DNA of 64,000 nucleotides from Cristatella mucedo (GCA_009760855.2 WPIO01000038.1:1331001-1395000), one strand, 5' to 3'; shown: positions 12,346-24,305, counted from the first letter of the stretch. Notes: generated from the sequence alone by a model not told the origin. Numbers and translations are program-made.

Positions 12346-12504
12346 AATCATTTCATATACTAAAGAGCACACACCTGCACACCAGCATCTTGTAATCACT
12401 AATGTTTGAAATAATCTTGATAATTTACCTATAGTTCTATTTTAGGGTCGTATGTAAGTCGAGTACGACACTTACTTCATTTTAAAATTCAATTATGCTG
12501 AAGG

Positions 12505-12690
12505 TGCAACCTAATCCATGATAGCACAGTGGGTAATGCAGCTGCTTTTCACGATCTAGGTCCCGAGGTCGTAGGTTTAAATCCTGCGGTGGGTGCTCCT
12601 TTATCGCAGCTGCAAAGCGGTGGTGATAGCCAGCCATTAAGGCTTTTCTGTCGCTATACAAAACAGGCTGTTAAATCAGCTAGTATATAA
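12505..12690 (+). mobile_element. SINE1 (tRNA-derived)
   Basis: A box-like TAGCACAGTGG near 12523 and B box-like GGTTTAAATCC near 12572 are spaced as in a tRNA-derived pol III promoter. The body then shares the words GGTGGTGATAGCC and CTGTCGCTATAC with the other SINE1 copies, and the end reads AGGCTGTTAAATCAGCT. Plus orientation. The B box is mutated relative to the GGTTCGAATCC consensus. Confidence 0.85.
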
Positions 12691-12749
12691 TACATCTCTT
12701 TGATTTGCAGGGCTTTTAAATGTGAATCGCCGGACACAAATAGTAGGCT

Positions 12750-13020
12750 AATATGATAATAGTAATGATACACTTGATAAAGCACCCTCTGAGAACTCAA
12801 TCACTTTCAAAGCATTTGCTCCAAAGGAAACGCGATCGAATGGTGAGTGGTGTGATGCTTGATAAACAACATGAGTAGTATGGTCAGGGGGGTGACATGC
12901 ACAGGATCAGCATGCAAGTATGGTTAGTGGCAGCATGCACAGTGTCAGCACACATAAGCACATAAAGGACGAATCACAGGGACCCACTAAAAGCTGTCCT
13001 AAATAGGTGAGTTTTTAAAA
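12750..13020 (-). mobile_element. LINE A 3'-end fragment
   Basis: Tail (AATAATGATACACTTGATAAAG) near 12760-12782, damaged hairpin, then about 230 bp of 3' end. It is cut off at the GTGTGTTTTTA position near 13015. Confidence 0.85.
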
Positions 13021-13635
13021 GACTCATCAGGCTGTGTCTGATCATAGGCAGGCATCAGATCACGATTGGGTTTGCTTTGCCAACCCTTTGTCAAGCACAC
13101 CTGCTGACGTATGAAAGTGCAATCAAGATCTTTAGCAGCCTTAAGCAGCTTTAAAAATTTAAGTAGCTTTAAGCTAGTCAAACCTCTCTATACTCACTGA
13201 ACAAAATCTTTTTGGAACACTGCTGTACTGGGACGCAAAATAGAACACTATTTCGTGCCAGAAAAAAGTGGATCTGCTTGGAGGTAGAATGTTATTCTAG
13301 AGACACATAACTGTGGAGGACAGTGGAACCATTTTGCATATCGGAGATGCCTGTTTCCAACTGCAGAAAGCAAAGCAGACACGTTATCGATTTAAAATTC
13401 ACCTGAAGAGTTTTTCCTTTTGGGATGCTTTATTTTTTACATGCATTCCAAAAATCTAGAGAATCATAATTCCCGATAGGATGTCCGAAGAACTTCTGTC
13501 CTATATGGCATCATTTCTCCTTGCCAGTGCACACGTATGCGAATCCTAATATGTTGGAGCATGTTTGCACAAGTATGGTCATGCTAGTACATATATACAC
13601 ATGTACATGCACTATACTGAGGATGGAACACAATC
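13020..13635. other. Unrecognised DNA
   Basis: A short minus-strand Leu/Lys-rich frame (12999-13181) arises from TTTAAGCAGCTTTAAG repeats. Nothing else recognised. Confidence 0.3.
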
Positions 13636-13639
13636 AAGT

Positions 13640-13850
13640 AACAAGGATTGACATAGCTGTGACAAGCAGCCTTGGGTATTAACCCGGAATAAGGCACTCA
13701 CGCTTCATGTCTCACAATGCATGTTCGAGCCCTTCAGTGGGTGATCCCCTGTTTCTCACAGCAAGCAGTAGTAATAGACATTAAGGGTCTTCTGCCCGAT
13801 AAGAGCCGTTAGTAAGACTGTTAAATGAGCTGGCCGACAAAAGCATAGCT
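13640..13850 (+). mobile_element. SINE1-related element, diverged
   Basis: A B box-like TGTTCGAGCCC lies near 13721, and the end shares CTGTTAAATGAGCTGGC near 13818 with the SINE1 end. The A box region (AGCTGTGACAAGCAG) is weak. Likely a diverged member or a separate tRNA-SINE. Confidence 0.5.
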
Positions 13851-13879
13851 GCTGTATCAAAAGAACAAACATAAATTGA

Positions 13880-14885
13880 TTGTTTGCCTCGAATACATTT
13901 ATCCCGGATGTCGGCCAATTTTTGTAAAAGTATATGGGCGCTAAAACAGAATTCCTAGTCATGTGATATCGGCAGGACGTATCTGTACTAAGAGGCTGCT
14001 CGCAACTAATTGGTAATACTATCGTGCAACCATCACCGTGTGCTAGGTATTTAGGTGTAATCTTACACAACTACTTACATTCCGAAAGTTTCATTAAGAA
14101 GACAGTATCCACAGCTAGCCACCATATCTGATTTCTGAACGGTATTAGGGATTAACTACCGTGGTGGATTGCCAGAAAATTTAACTAGCTCCCTGCTTCT
14201 GCCTAGGCTAGACTGCTGCAGCTCCATTTTGGTTGGGCTACAAAAAAAGCCATTAAGCCTCAGCAGGTCGTGATGAGTATCGCTGCAATATCACGGCTTG
14301 TCAACAAACCTAGAGTTTCAGTCGTGTGTCTCTTTTTCTGAAGGAACTGCGAGAGCTTCTGGTTGATCAAAATGTATAGAGACAAAATTCTTACAATGTC
14401 CCACAAGGCCTGTCACGGCTTGGCTCCTTCGTACCTAGCTGAACTGCTGCACCAGTTTTAACTTCTTTGTGCCGTCAGGTCCTGTATGAACACTACATTA
14501 GCTGTTCCATTCATCCACTCAAAGACCATTGGCGAGAGAAGCTTTAGGTCTGCAGGTCCTAGGCTGTGGAACTTGCTTCCACGATTCTTATGCGACGACA
14601 ACTACTTTCCTGCTGCCGATCATGGCTCATCCTTCCCAGCGGTCCTGAGCTGCCAACTTCCATGCTTATCACTACCTCAACTGCTCTGCTGACTCTGCTA
14701 TGCTTCCCACTTTCTCTTTTTTGCGTGAGACGAATTCTGTTGGCTAAATGTGTAATGTGTACCGAAAGCCGCCTAGGCTGTGAGTGCGCTATACCAAAAT
14801 ATCCTGCCTAGCACCCATATAGTCTTTGTGGCTTAGTGGAGTTACAGACGGAGATACATTACATTATATTCCATTCCATTAAAGT
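13880..14885 (+). mobile_element. LINE B copy, C-terminal half and tail, decayed
   Basis: The region parallels the better LINE B copy at 30966-31680: an ACCATCACCGTGTGCTAGG word near 14029 and the RLD(Y/C)C...LLAGL-type segment. It continues through HGLAPSYLAELLHQF-type coding near 14410-14460 and the DRSFSSAGPRLWN-type segment near 14531-14575. The tail reads GGAGTTACAGACGGAGATACATTACATTA. All frames are broken. Confidence 0.85.
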
Positions 14886-14887
14886 TC

Positions 14888-15060
14888 TTAAGCAATGACA
14901 TCGACTATCGTGCTTCCGACTGTGTCGCATCTCTTCCAACAGTTCCAAGCTGCTGAATCCATGCTACTCACAAACTCAACTACAATCCCGACTCTATCAT
15001 GCTATCAACTTCATTTTTGGCATTGAGTACTCTAAACGTTATCTCATACTGTCGAGTGAA
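14888..15060 (+). mobile_element. Second LINE B 3' fragment
   Basis: Immediately after the previous tail, the segment beginning TTCTTAAGCAATGACATCGACTA repeats the LINE B 3' coding end with heavy divergence (ACTCTATCATGCTATCAACTTC matches ACTCTGCTATGCTTCCCACTT in other copies). Confidence 0.6.
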
Positions 15061-15570
15061 AGTCATCGGGCAGTCACCTAGAGGAGAGGCTTTAAAAATG
15101 CTCCCTTGTTGAGGAGTGGCAATCATCTCAGCCGAGTGTGCAATGTGGGTTCCCAGATGAGGTCACTAAGGTTAAAAGAACAGAGAAATTGTGTGTACAA
15201 GAAGCAAATCTTACAGACCACATCCTGCCTGCTTCTCACTGGATATGGGAGATCAAGTTCTTAGCCTTAAAAGGTACCTTGCTGTAACTGAAACATCATG
15301 CACTCTCCGAATTCATTCAAAATAGATGCATAGAAGAAACATGTAATGTAAAATCTCAATACAGGAAAGCCAAATTTCCACGATTGCACACATGTAAGAG
15401 TGACAGACTCTGTCCACCCGGAGCCACACGAGGATTACTGTAGATTGTAACAGTCGACCGTAGCAAAGGCCAGGTCTAGCTTCTATAAAAATAATTGTTG
15501 ATACACAGATGGGCAATACAAAAACACTGATGTCTACGATCAACCACCTCCTTGGATGCTCCCAGGTTAG
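15060..15570. other. Unrecognised DNA, possibly upstream LINE A sequence
   Basis: This lies directly upstream of a plus-strand LINE A copy and could be its more 5' part, but no endonuclease motif can be read. A minus-strand 86-codon frame (15313-15573) has no recognised domain. Confidence 0.3.
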
Positions 15571-15574
15571 CACC

Positions 15575-16680
15575 TTACCTAGTGATCCCTGCGATGGACT
15601 AGCTGATCACTTCCCTAGCTTCATTAAGATAGACTAGATCAAGAAGTCCATCTACAGGATGGCACCATCCTTTATGGAATCATGCCCATCAATTACGTGC
15701 AGGTTCTCAATGCCTATATTCAAAGAGGCCAGGGGTGACCTCATCGTGAAGTTCATATCCCAATCAAAGAAGACTATTCCTTTAGACCCTATTCCCACCG
15801 TCCTGCTTTTATGATGCATAGACTTACTGCTGCCATGCAAAAGTAACATCCCTAATAAGTCATTAGTCTATGTCATGTCCCAGAACCTTTATAAAGATCT
15901 GTAGTCAGACCCCTACTCAAGAAAGTAACACTAGACGAAGAGAAACTGAGCAAGTTTCGCACAGCCTCCCTTCTACTATTGCTATCAGACAATAGAAGAT
16001 CCAGTGGCAGAGCAGCTGAACTCATATACTCGTATATTGAAACTTATAACCTTGCTAGTAAGTTTCAGTTTGGTTTTAGAGCTAATCACTTAGCAGAGTC
16101 AGTATTGCTTCTGGTGTATAACGGTCTTCTTAGGAATGCGAACTTAGGTAGCATTTCTTTGCTTGATTTGCTTGATCTGTCGGCAGCTTTTGCTACCATC
16201 GATCACCAAGTTCTTCTCGAGCACCCACTCAACTCGCCTGGGCATCACTGGTAACGGATCAGTTCCGCAACTGATCAGGTCTGTATCAGCACTGCAACGG
16301 ATCAGGTCCTATCTCAGTGGGGAAACTCTAGAGTACTGGTGTCAATGAACACAAATCATCTGAGGAACCACTGAAGTATGGGTTACCTTGAGGGGGCTCT
16401 ATGCTTGGTCCAGTAATTTTCACGGTTTAAATTCTTCCTCTAGCCGATGTGATTGTCAGGCACAACCTAGGCTTTCACTTCTATGCAGATGACACTCAGT
16501 ACCTTTGCTTTGATTCCTTACAGCCCTCTAGCATGCCGAATTATCTCCCTTGCTGCATGTTTTGATGACATCCGCACATGGATGGCAGCAAACTTTCTTA
16601 AATTGAAAAACGATACAACTGTAAAGAATACTTTTACAAGCATACACTGTACTCATTCTGTAGGACGTAGCTGATCGCTT
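15575..16680 (+). mobile_element. LINE A copy including linker and RT core, decayed
   Basis: This copy reaches further upstream than the others. It has LADHFPSFI near 15598-15624, LDPIPTVLL near 15784-15810 and the following linker typical of L2/CR1-type elements. Then come GFRANHLAESVLLLVYN near 16075-16122, motif A as DLSAAFATIDH near 16171-16206, and FHFYADDTQ near 16472-16500. Frameshifts separate these parts; an in-frame duplication near 16255-16310 repeats the words CAACTGATCAGGTC and CAACGGATCAGGTC. The tail is missing. Confidence 0.9.
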
Positions 16681-16799
16681 CTCTTACTTACAGCTACTGG
16701 CACGGGTCACTGCTGCTGCAATTGCAGAAGTGGCTAGAGGCAGCAGGTAATCAGACAAAGCAGCATGTGGAAGCTGTATTATTGTGTGATTTGGCATCT

Positions 16800-16811
16800 C
16801 TCTCTCTTCAC

Positions 16812-16863
<52 letters not shown>

Positions 16864-16935
16864 TCTCTCTCCTCTCTCTCTCTCTCTTCTCTCGCTCTTC
16901 ATTCATTCTCCCTCTCTCTCTCTCTCCCTCTCTCA
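16800..16935. repeat. (CT)n microsatellite
   Basis: CT repeat with CC and CG interruptions. Long Ser/Leu or Arg/Glu frames over it are artefacts. Confidence 0.96.
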
Positions 16936-16939
16936 AAAG

Positions 16940-18605
16940 AGCTTCAAAGAAGGTACAGTTACTTTAAGCTAACTTATTTGGTAGTCTCACTTATATATAA
17001 ATAGATCAGCCTTAGTTTCTATCCCTCAGCTTGCAGTGGTTTATAAAGGAGTGCCTGCTTGAATACTTGAACACACGACCTGGATCGGATGTATCTGCAC
17101 CTTACCCTTATACTGCGAGTCATTCTCTCTCTCTCTCCCCTCCTCTCTTGCTCTTATCTTCCTTACATCCACTTCTCATCACTCGGCCATTCTTCCCTAT
17201 CTAATATCTTTCTTAAAAAAAGTATTCGTGCTTTTAGCAAAATATTGGCAATGCTGTTTGACACTCGCGTCATTTGCATTTACCTTTGTGACAGCCCTCT
17301 GCACGACCTGTCGTCGGGCTGGGTAACACTACCAAGCAACAAATCTTCTGACTCTAACACCAAGCACCTCACTCAGAACCACTCCGGTATAGCACAGTCT
17401 ACACATTTTAGACGGCTGGGGGATCTAGCCCTCCCCTACCCCTGTATTCCTTCGGCAGCTCTTACATTTCATGCATGCATTGCTTTTGCACTGTCGAGTC
17501 ATTGTTAGTTCGGAACCTGTCCGACAGCTGACAGCAATTTGTGGTAGATGGATGCCCCCCACCCACAGACCTCTATGCCCCTATCCCGGACTGCCGAGTC
17601 ACCAGCCGGACTGCCGAACCATCTGTGGTGAGACATTGTCAGCCCACCAATCGCTCGAGAGCTCGAGAGGCTGCTTAGGCAGTCTGAGTGCTCATAGGGC
17701 ATCTGCCCAGTGCTCACAGGCTGAAGAGTTATCTTCCCTCATAACCTATCCCTCAACTTCCCTCATAATCTTCTTACAGTTACTGCTCTATAAATGATTG
17801 CTCCATCTCATACACAATACTAGTGCCCGGCTTTTTACCAGTAGGCCGCACTTATCATTCAAGTTTTTCTATGCTTCGGATTCATTCTGATTTTTTTTTC
17901 ATATCAGGCATCAAAATTCTGAATAGTTATGCCGTGGTTACTATATAGACCGATCCAGGACAGCAATGGCAGATGCTTACATAACATAATCCCGATATTT
18001 ACTGTCAAAGAGAGGCCAACACAGCACGATGCATCGTCTGCACTGACACTGCTCCTGGCAAGGCAAATTGGTACCAGAGGACTCTTTAACGTCGAGCCTG
18101 TTGCATGCATTCTTAGATCAGCATTACTTCTCTTGTGACAGCAAGCACCGAATAATAACCGATCGTAGTCTTAGGAAACAGGTCGCCTGTACCCTGCATT
18201 ACACGTAATGCCAACTTACATGTTCCAAAACCAAAGCGGGATCGGATATGGTTGCACAGAGCCAAGTTCCCTGCCAGACTAGTTAATAAGTCAAGGTCGG
18301 GCCTAAAGCTATCTTACCAGATATTACACGCGATTTCAAGTCCGTATGATCTCACCCATCAGTATTCTTTGCTACTGCAAACCCATTTTCTGCTTAAGTA
18401 TGACACTTCACTATGGTGGACTACATTACGTTTTGGTATTTTATTTCTAAGCAGGAAGTGAATTTATTGTGCTGCATTAGCTTTATTAGCAGCTACTCAG
18501 CTCATGATTTTACAGCTAAAGGCTGCCTGTTCTGTATATCTAAGTTTTGGCACTGTTATGGAAAAAGGGCATTAAGACTCTATAGACGGCGATCTCTAAA
18601 AGATT
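16940..18605. other. Unrecognised DNA
   Basis: No repeat family or domain recognised. A 139-codon plus frame (17089-17508) is Ser/Leu-rich because of a CT-rich start. Other frames overlap each other on both strands with no preferred one. Confidence 0.3.
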
Positions 18606-18609
18606 GATA

Positions 18610-18945
18610 GAGAACTCTGGAGAACTCACTCTCGTAGTTATTATGCAATGACATCTTATTAGCTGGTGCCAACTCTGGCATATTACTTCCAGTCGTCATG
18701 CACTGCTTCTTCTCCATGACTCACACTCTCGACTGCTCTCCTGATAAAGCTGTGAATCGTAAGCTATCTCTCTCTCTCTCTCTCCCTCTTGGTTGCATGA
18801 GAGATGAGTTTCTTAATGACAGTGTGCACACCGAACGCTGCTTAGTCTGAGTTTGCTGTCAAGCTAACCAGTGAAGCACTTGCTTGATTCTGGTGGCTTT
18901 GTGGATCTTCATTTGAAGATGCCTAATTGCACATGTGCAATTCAT
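18610..18945 (+). mobile_element. LINE B 3' fragment, very old
   Basis: Diverged matches to the LINE B end: CGACTGCTCTCCTGATAAAGC near 18733, GCATGAGAGATGAGTTTCTT near 18794, CACACCGAACGCTGCTTAG near 18826, and GGTGGCTTTGTGG near 18892. A (CT)n run has grown inside it at 18765-18785. Confidence 0.6.
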
Positions 18946-19194
18946 AGTATAGTTGGACTTAGTCAGAGCAGCCCACCCATATAAATGCTGACTTTGCGCA
19001 ATCAAGGACTACTGATCACAGTTTTTTAATAGTTTAAATGATCATTCATCGTGTTGCTTTTGAAAACTTACTGTTCATAAGAATTATGTAGAATAGGTCC
19101 CTTCAAGGATGCCTATGCACAGGTACAATCGCATAAGAACAGCTCTCATTAGCAGAAGTGAAAAAAACTCATTTCTGTACCACAAGTCACTGCT

Positions 19195-20160
19195 TGTGTG
19201 TGCTATAGCCTAGTCACGTGTAACGGAAGGCCGAAGGCTCGGCGGGGTAAGCTTGACCTGCCGCTTACCTAGCGGCGAAGCCTATCGCCTAATGCCGTTC
19301 GGTGCGCGCATACGCGCAATAAGCTGGCCCGCCACGAAACGAGCGTTTTTTCTTTCTGGCGCTGACCTGCTTACCGTTACTAAAGGGAGTCGTGAGTCCG
19401 CGGCGTGAATTGGAAAGCGGAGACACAAAATTGGGGATTTTACTGAACTTTATTCGCAAGCGCACAAAGTCGCTGCGCGTCTAGTTCAGCTTTTTATCTC
19501 CACAACTCCTCGCACGTTCTCAGCTACACCAACACTCTTGCGGAGGGAATACTCCTCAACACTAAGCGCGACCCGGACCCTAAACCCTAACCGGTGAACT
19601 AGGAATCCGTTTCCCACCTGTGCCGAGGGAAATACCCCGAACACGCCCAACTACGTCTAGCTCGCACCGGCAAATCCCTATGCCGAGACCACGAACCACG
19701 TGCTAGCGCGCACACACAAAACAACGAAAGAAACACAAAATGCCAGCTCGGGGCGCGATACGACCGTATTCGGTGGAGTCCACCGAATCCTCCTAGCGCG
19801 CTGTCTCGTCCTGTTCCGTCAATCGCTGGCGAACAGCCCGCCCCTCCTCCCTCGCTTCCAGAGAAAACGAGTCCGACGGCGGAGCCGGACCAAAGACAGA
19901 AGACCACAGACAAAAAGACCCAGAGCGAGCGTCGCTCGACTCTTAAATACTTGGCTGAGACAATGGGGCAAGAGCTTAGTGGTATTGGGCCCGACACCAT
20001 GGCCCATTATTACTGTAAGGAACCTAATACCGGCACTAGGCCACTGGAAATGTCCCCCTCTGTCCAGCTTGAATGGCGAATGGGTTCCAGACGATTTCTT
20101 TCTTGGACCGAGTGAAGGCGGAGGTTGACAGGCTAGCCAACATCAATCAGCAGCTTCCGC
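19195..20160. other. GC-rich island of unknown origin
   Basis: Base composition changes abruptly to CpG-rich. A 19-bp perfect palindrome arm pair (TTCGGTGGA/TCCACCGAA) lies at 19769-19787. A minus-strand AATAAA lies near 19450, followed on that strand by a GC-rich stretch. A minus-strand frame of 133 codons (19599-20000) and a plus-strand frame of 142 codons (19700-20128) overlap and neither has a recognised domain. It could be part of an LTR-type element or a host CpG island; I cannot decide. Confidence 0.3.
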
Positions 20161-20454
20161 GGGTATCGGACCAATTCTAAAGGCCGAATCGCCACCGCCG
20201 GTCTCAGCTTCCTGGCTTGCTCTTAAGCTCTTGCTCTCTAACCGCGCGCTGACGCTCCTCTCTGGCTCACTGCTGCTCCAGGACAAAGGAGTTCTAGCTC
20301 GCCTCCGAACAGCTCTTGTTTCGCGCTAAAATTCAGCCAAGGCCAGCAAAGTGCTACACACGGAGCAGGTTTAACTTTATTACTGTATACCAGCTGGTGC
20401 AACAAAAACTCAAACGATGTCCCACCAGGCTACCTAAATTGGGCTTCATTTTAC

Positions 20455-20625
20455 CTACTAATGCTGCAAGAAATACGAGCTGGTTTGATCCAGCGGTTGA
20501 GGTGCTCGCCTGACCAAAAGTCTGGCTGAGCTTGTGGGCTCGAGCCCCCAAGGGATATGTGAAGCACCTGAATAGAGATAAAGTTCTCTTAGGGCGCTAT
20601 AGAAATGAAATTATATGCAAATGAT
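20455..20625 (+). mobile_element. SINE2 (tRNA-derived with LINE A-like tail)
   Basis: The head has CAGCGGTTGAGGTGCTCGCC (A-box side) near 20492 and the B box-like GGGCTCGAGCCCCC near 20537. The tail at 20565-20615 reads TGAATAGAGATAAAGTTCTCTTAGGGCGCTAT, the same stem-loop arrangement as the LINE A 3' end. Plus orientation. Confidence 0.85.
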
Positions 20626-20629
20626 TAGA

Positions 20630-21070
20630 ACGAATTAGGAAATGTGTAAGCCAGCAGGGCACGGAGCCACGAAGTTGTAGACCTCCTACCTAAGAAGGTC
20701 AGTTCAAGCTGCCCTTCGCTTCCAGTTCGCATCTTCAGCCCCAGCATCGCCCCCTGGAAGACCGCTTCCGATCTCAGAACCCATTCAGAGAGCCCCAGTA
20801 GGTGTTGCTCAGCTCCAGCCAACGAAGTGGGGGGTTCCAGGGCTCATCAGACAAGTGCTCCCGAGCTTCTACGCAAGGGCTCTCAGAATCGGATATAGGC
20901 TAGAGCCAGCAGGCGACTGCAGACATAGATCAAAGGCCCTAACGGACTGGACTGCCCAGGAGTGCTGCCTGGCTTAGAGGTGGCAGCGCCATACCAGCAG
21001 CTACACCCGGCCACATCCAACTTCACAGCTGCTTCACTTAAAGGTCCAAATCAAAGAGTTATCACGACTG
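20630..21070. other. Unrecognised DNA
   Basis: GC-moderate sequence with no recognised family. A 65-codon minus frame (20625-20822) has no domain pattern. Confidence 0.3.
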
Positions 21071-21074
21071 TTTA

Positions 21075-22995
21075 TTCTGTTTAGGAAGGAGTGAGTTTCA
21101 GGCTTTGGGAGCATACTAACTAAAGGCATGGTCTCCAAAGAATTAGACGTTTGAGCAAGGTATAGGTAAACAGTTTAGATTCCAAAATACCGGTGGCACG
21201 ATGCTTAGCATGGTGGGGAGTAGATCTGATAGGTAGGCTAGCTGGAGCCAAAAGATGAAAGTGACCTAAAAAGTGAGTGACACAATCTTGAAGTCGATAC
21301 GTTGCTTGACTGAGAGCCGGTGCAGGTCAGTAAGAAATGGATTGATCGAGCACCTGCAATGCTCATGACAGACAAGCCTAGCTGCAGAGTTTTGCACCAG
21401 CTGTAATCGCCTGAGTGCAGAGGCCTGTAGACAAGCTAGCTGTGAGTTACAGAAGTCATGACGGGATGACACAAGTGCATGGACCGACTTAGATGTGGTA
21501 TCCATGTCTAAACAAGCCCGAATTATAGGAATGGTATGTAGCTGAAGGTAGTCAGACTTGACTGATATGGTCGTCTAACAAAAGGTCACTTTGGAACAAG
21601 ACTCCTAGATTGTGGAACTTGCCTCCACAGTTCTTACGCAACGACAACTACTCTTCTACTGCCGGCTATGGCACATTCTTTTCAGTGGTCCTGAACTGTT
21701 TTCTTCTGTGCTACTCACTACCCTCAACTGCTCACCTGACTCTGCTATGCTTCCCACTTTTACTTTGTTGCGTGAGACGAAGTCTGTTGGCTACCGAATG
21801 CGTACCGAAAGCCGCTTAGGCTGTGAGTGCGCCATACAAAACTCTCCTGCGTAACACCCACATGGTCTGTATGACTTTGTGGGGTTACAGCCGGAGATGC
21901 ATTGCATTACATTAGATTTCTAGGGGAATCACCGGGAGCTATGCTAGCAGAGCCAATTCCTGAGTGCTAGCCTTTCCAATTTTCCGAATCATATTTGGTT
22001 TGTCCATAACTAGTAAGTTTAGTTTTATCATCATTGAAACTTAGAAAGTTTGCTGCTATCCATGTGTGGAATGTCATCAATACATGCAGCAAGGTAGTTG
22101 AGAGAATTTGACGTGAGGTAGGGCTGAGAGGGATGAAATCAAAGATACAACTGAGTGTCTTCTGATTAGAAGTAAAAAACCTAATTGTGCCTGGCAATCA
22201 CGTCGGATGGGGGGAGAGTTTCAGCCGTGAAAAGAACGACACCCCATGCACAGATCCATGAGGTACCATATATTTCAGAGGTTCCTCTGACGACCTATGT
22301 CCATTCCAAGTACTCTAGAGTCTCTCACTAAGATAGGACCTAAACCATTGAAATGCAGTGCAAGTGATGCCCAGGCGGGATGAGAGGCACTCGAGAAGGA
22401 CTAGGAGATCGATATTATCAAAAGCTGCTGAAGGGTCAAGCAAAACAGCAGAGATACTCTACCTAAGGCTGCATCTCTAAGTAGGTTGCTATAAGCCCGA
22501 AGCAATTCTGGCTCTGTGTATTTATATAGCTATTAGCTCTAAAAACCAGTTTGGAACTTACTAGCAGGGTTTGAAGTTTCAATGTATATGTTCAGCTGGC
22601 CTGCCACGACGACTCGTTCCAGTGTCCTTTCATAGAAACGGTAGACGGGAAACTGAGCGGACGTTTCTCAAGTTCTCATGGTCTAGTGTCACTTTCGTGA
22701 GTAGTGGCCTCACTACAGCCTTTTTGAAAGGTGCTGTGACATGAATTGAGGCTAATGACATATTTATGGTGTTAGTTATGCATGGGCAGCAGTAGATCAA
22801 TGCATCTTAGAAGCAGGACAGGGGGAATATTGGCCAAAGGGCTTGTTTGTCTTCTTTGATTGGGAAATGAATTTCAGGACGAGGTATAAAGTGACCTGCT
22901 TGAATCTTGACATTGAGGAGCTACATGGAATTTGAGGGGCAGCATTCCAGGGGCATGCCGCCATCTTAGGGATGGACTCCTTGGGTCTTGTCTAT
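21075..22995 (-). mobile_element. LINE A copy spanning linker to C-terminus, split by a nested LINE B
   Basis: On the minus strand, from 22995 down, one reads the linker region and the LDHEN/RT start near 22690. Next come motif A coding for DPSAAFDNID near 22420-22450, the DKTKL segment near 22020-22035, and then SPRNLGVLF split at 21612-21912 by an inserted LINE B. The C-terminal part (LQLVQNSAARLVC near 21365-21405) continues to about 21075. Removing the LINE B and one copy of its 6-bp target duplication joins the two sides of SPRNLGVLF in one frame. The 3' hairpin and tail are absent at 21075. Confidence 0.87.
21606..21918 (+). mobile_element. LINE B 3' fragment nested in LINE A, with target duplication TAGATT
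   Basis: A 5'-truncated LINE B begins at about 21612 (coding for WNL near the start) and ends with GGTTACAGCCGGAGATGCATTGCATTACAT at about 21912. The hexamer TAGATT occurs at 21606-21611 and again at 21913-21918, as expected for a target-site duplication. Plus orientation, opposite to the host LINE A. Confidence 0.88.
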
Positions 22996-23004
22996 CTTCT
23001 TGAC

Positions 23005-23560
23005 AAGGAGTAATATCAATAATAATAATGATACAATTTATAAAGCACCATCAGAGAATTCAATCTCTTTCTAGGCACTTTACAATAGCTGAAAGGGAAC
23101 ACGATCAAATGGTGAGTGGTAGCATGTTTGATAAAAAAAAACATGAATAACATGGTTAGGGGTCACATGCACAGGGTGAGTATGCAAGTGCGGTTAGCGG
23201 CAGCACGCTGTAGAGAAGCTGGAGCTAACCTGGGAGCGGTTAAGGAGATTTTTGATCGTTGACACCAGCATTTTGGGATTGTGCATCTGTGATTCAACAA
23301 TATTTTTATAGAAGCTAGACTTGGCTTTTTGCCAGGATCGATTGGCATGATCTACAGTAGTCGTAATATGCCAGTCGATGGACAGTCAGTCCTGATCTTT
23401 TGTTTGCTTTTTCAAGCTTGTGCTTAGTAGACCTAGCTAGTTTAATGTCTGTAGTAAAACCACAGGCGTCTGAGTGAGGGTAAACAGTGGGCTTGGTCAG
23501 TGGCAAAAACTCTCGTCCTGTTAGCCATGTCATCTCATTGTCAAGAGTCGACAGCTCAAG
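23005..23560 (-). mobile_element. LINE A rearranged fragment: tail joined to EN-RT linker
   Basis: The first 200 bp are the LINE A tail and 3' end (hairpin near 23046-23085). From 23212 it switches to sequence that on the minus strand encodes a Lys/Arg-rich linker (KHKLEKANKRSGLTVHR near 23375-23425). This linker fits the segment between endonuclease and RT in such LINEs. The join skips the whole RT, so this is an internally deleted copy or two adjacent insertions. Confidence 0.7.
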
Positions 23561-23564
23561 CCTT

Positions 23565-24305
23565 TTAAATAGACTTAGTGGCTTTCAGGCCCGAAGCCAG
23601 GGAATCTTCGCAGGGAGCTGCCAATCCTGGACTTTGAGTGGGCGTAACCAGTAAAAAAAAGTAGTAGTCTGGAGGGATTTTCCTATGGGGCATGGCAAGC
23701 CGACAGTACATTCCTTGCTTCCTTTCTACCAAATCTGTCAAAGTGACCAGCAAAAACTAAACGGCTGTACACCAGAGGCGTCATAAATGCACTTTACTGA
23801 TTTTAAGTAGGCCTACGGAAAGGATAACTATTATTTACCAGGAGTCTCGAGAGCCTGCCAACAAAACATTTAAAAAAAAAAATTCAACTTTTTTTAATCC
23901 AGAGGAACCCGCCATTGGTAACGCTTAGCATCTCAGCATGCCTATCGTCGGCGGTTCAAATTTAACAAGTCATAGAGCTGCTTTTAAGAGTGAAAATTTG
24001 GCATTTTTCGGCCGGGGAAAGTCCTGAAAGAAGTTCAACATCTCGACAGATGCCAACTCAGGAATAGAGCTCTCCTTCAAGTGGTTTCTCCAAAAAGTTC
24101 CCCCACCCGACTCTCACGTAAGCGCTATAGGCAGCTGTTGCTATAGAATACGCAAATACGCCAAAGCTGAAAGTTTTTCCCAAAAAAAGAAAAGCACCCA
24201 TTATCTCCTTTAACCATATCTGTTCGTTTAGTGAACGTTTTTGCTGTTTTTAATTTCAAGCATATAAATACGGTAGCATAAAATTAGCCCCTTCGTTTTA
24301 ATTTG
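23565..24305. other. Unrecognised DNA
   Basis: No family recognised. A-rich runs at 23870-23895. The end (24285-24308) is a pyrimidine-rich stretch ending TTTGTAG, which could be a splice acceptor for the next feature. Confidence 0.3.

Noticed and set aside
12520-12590. Possible tRNA gene
   Set aside because: A and B box words belong to a SINE with a mutated B box and a SINE body; no cloverleaf with paired arms is seen. The same holds for other B box hits.
19570-19595. Telomere-like CCCTAAACCCTAACC
   Set aside because: Only two imperfect units inside GC-rich unique DNA; not an array.
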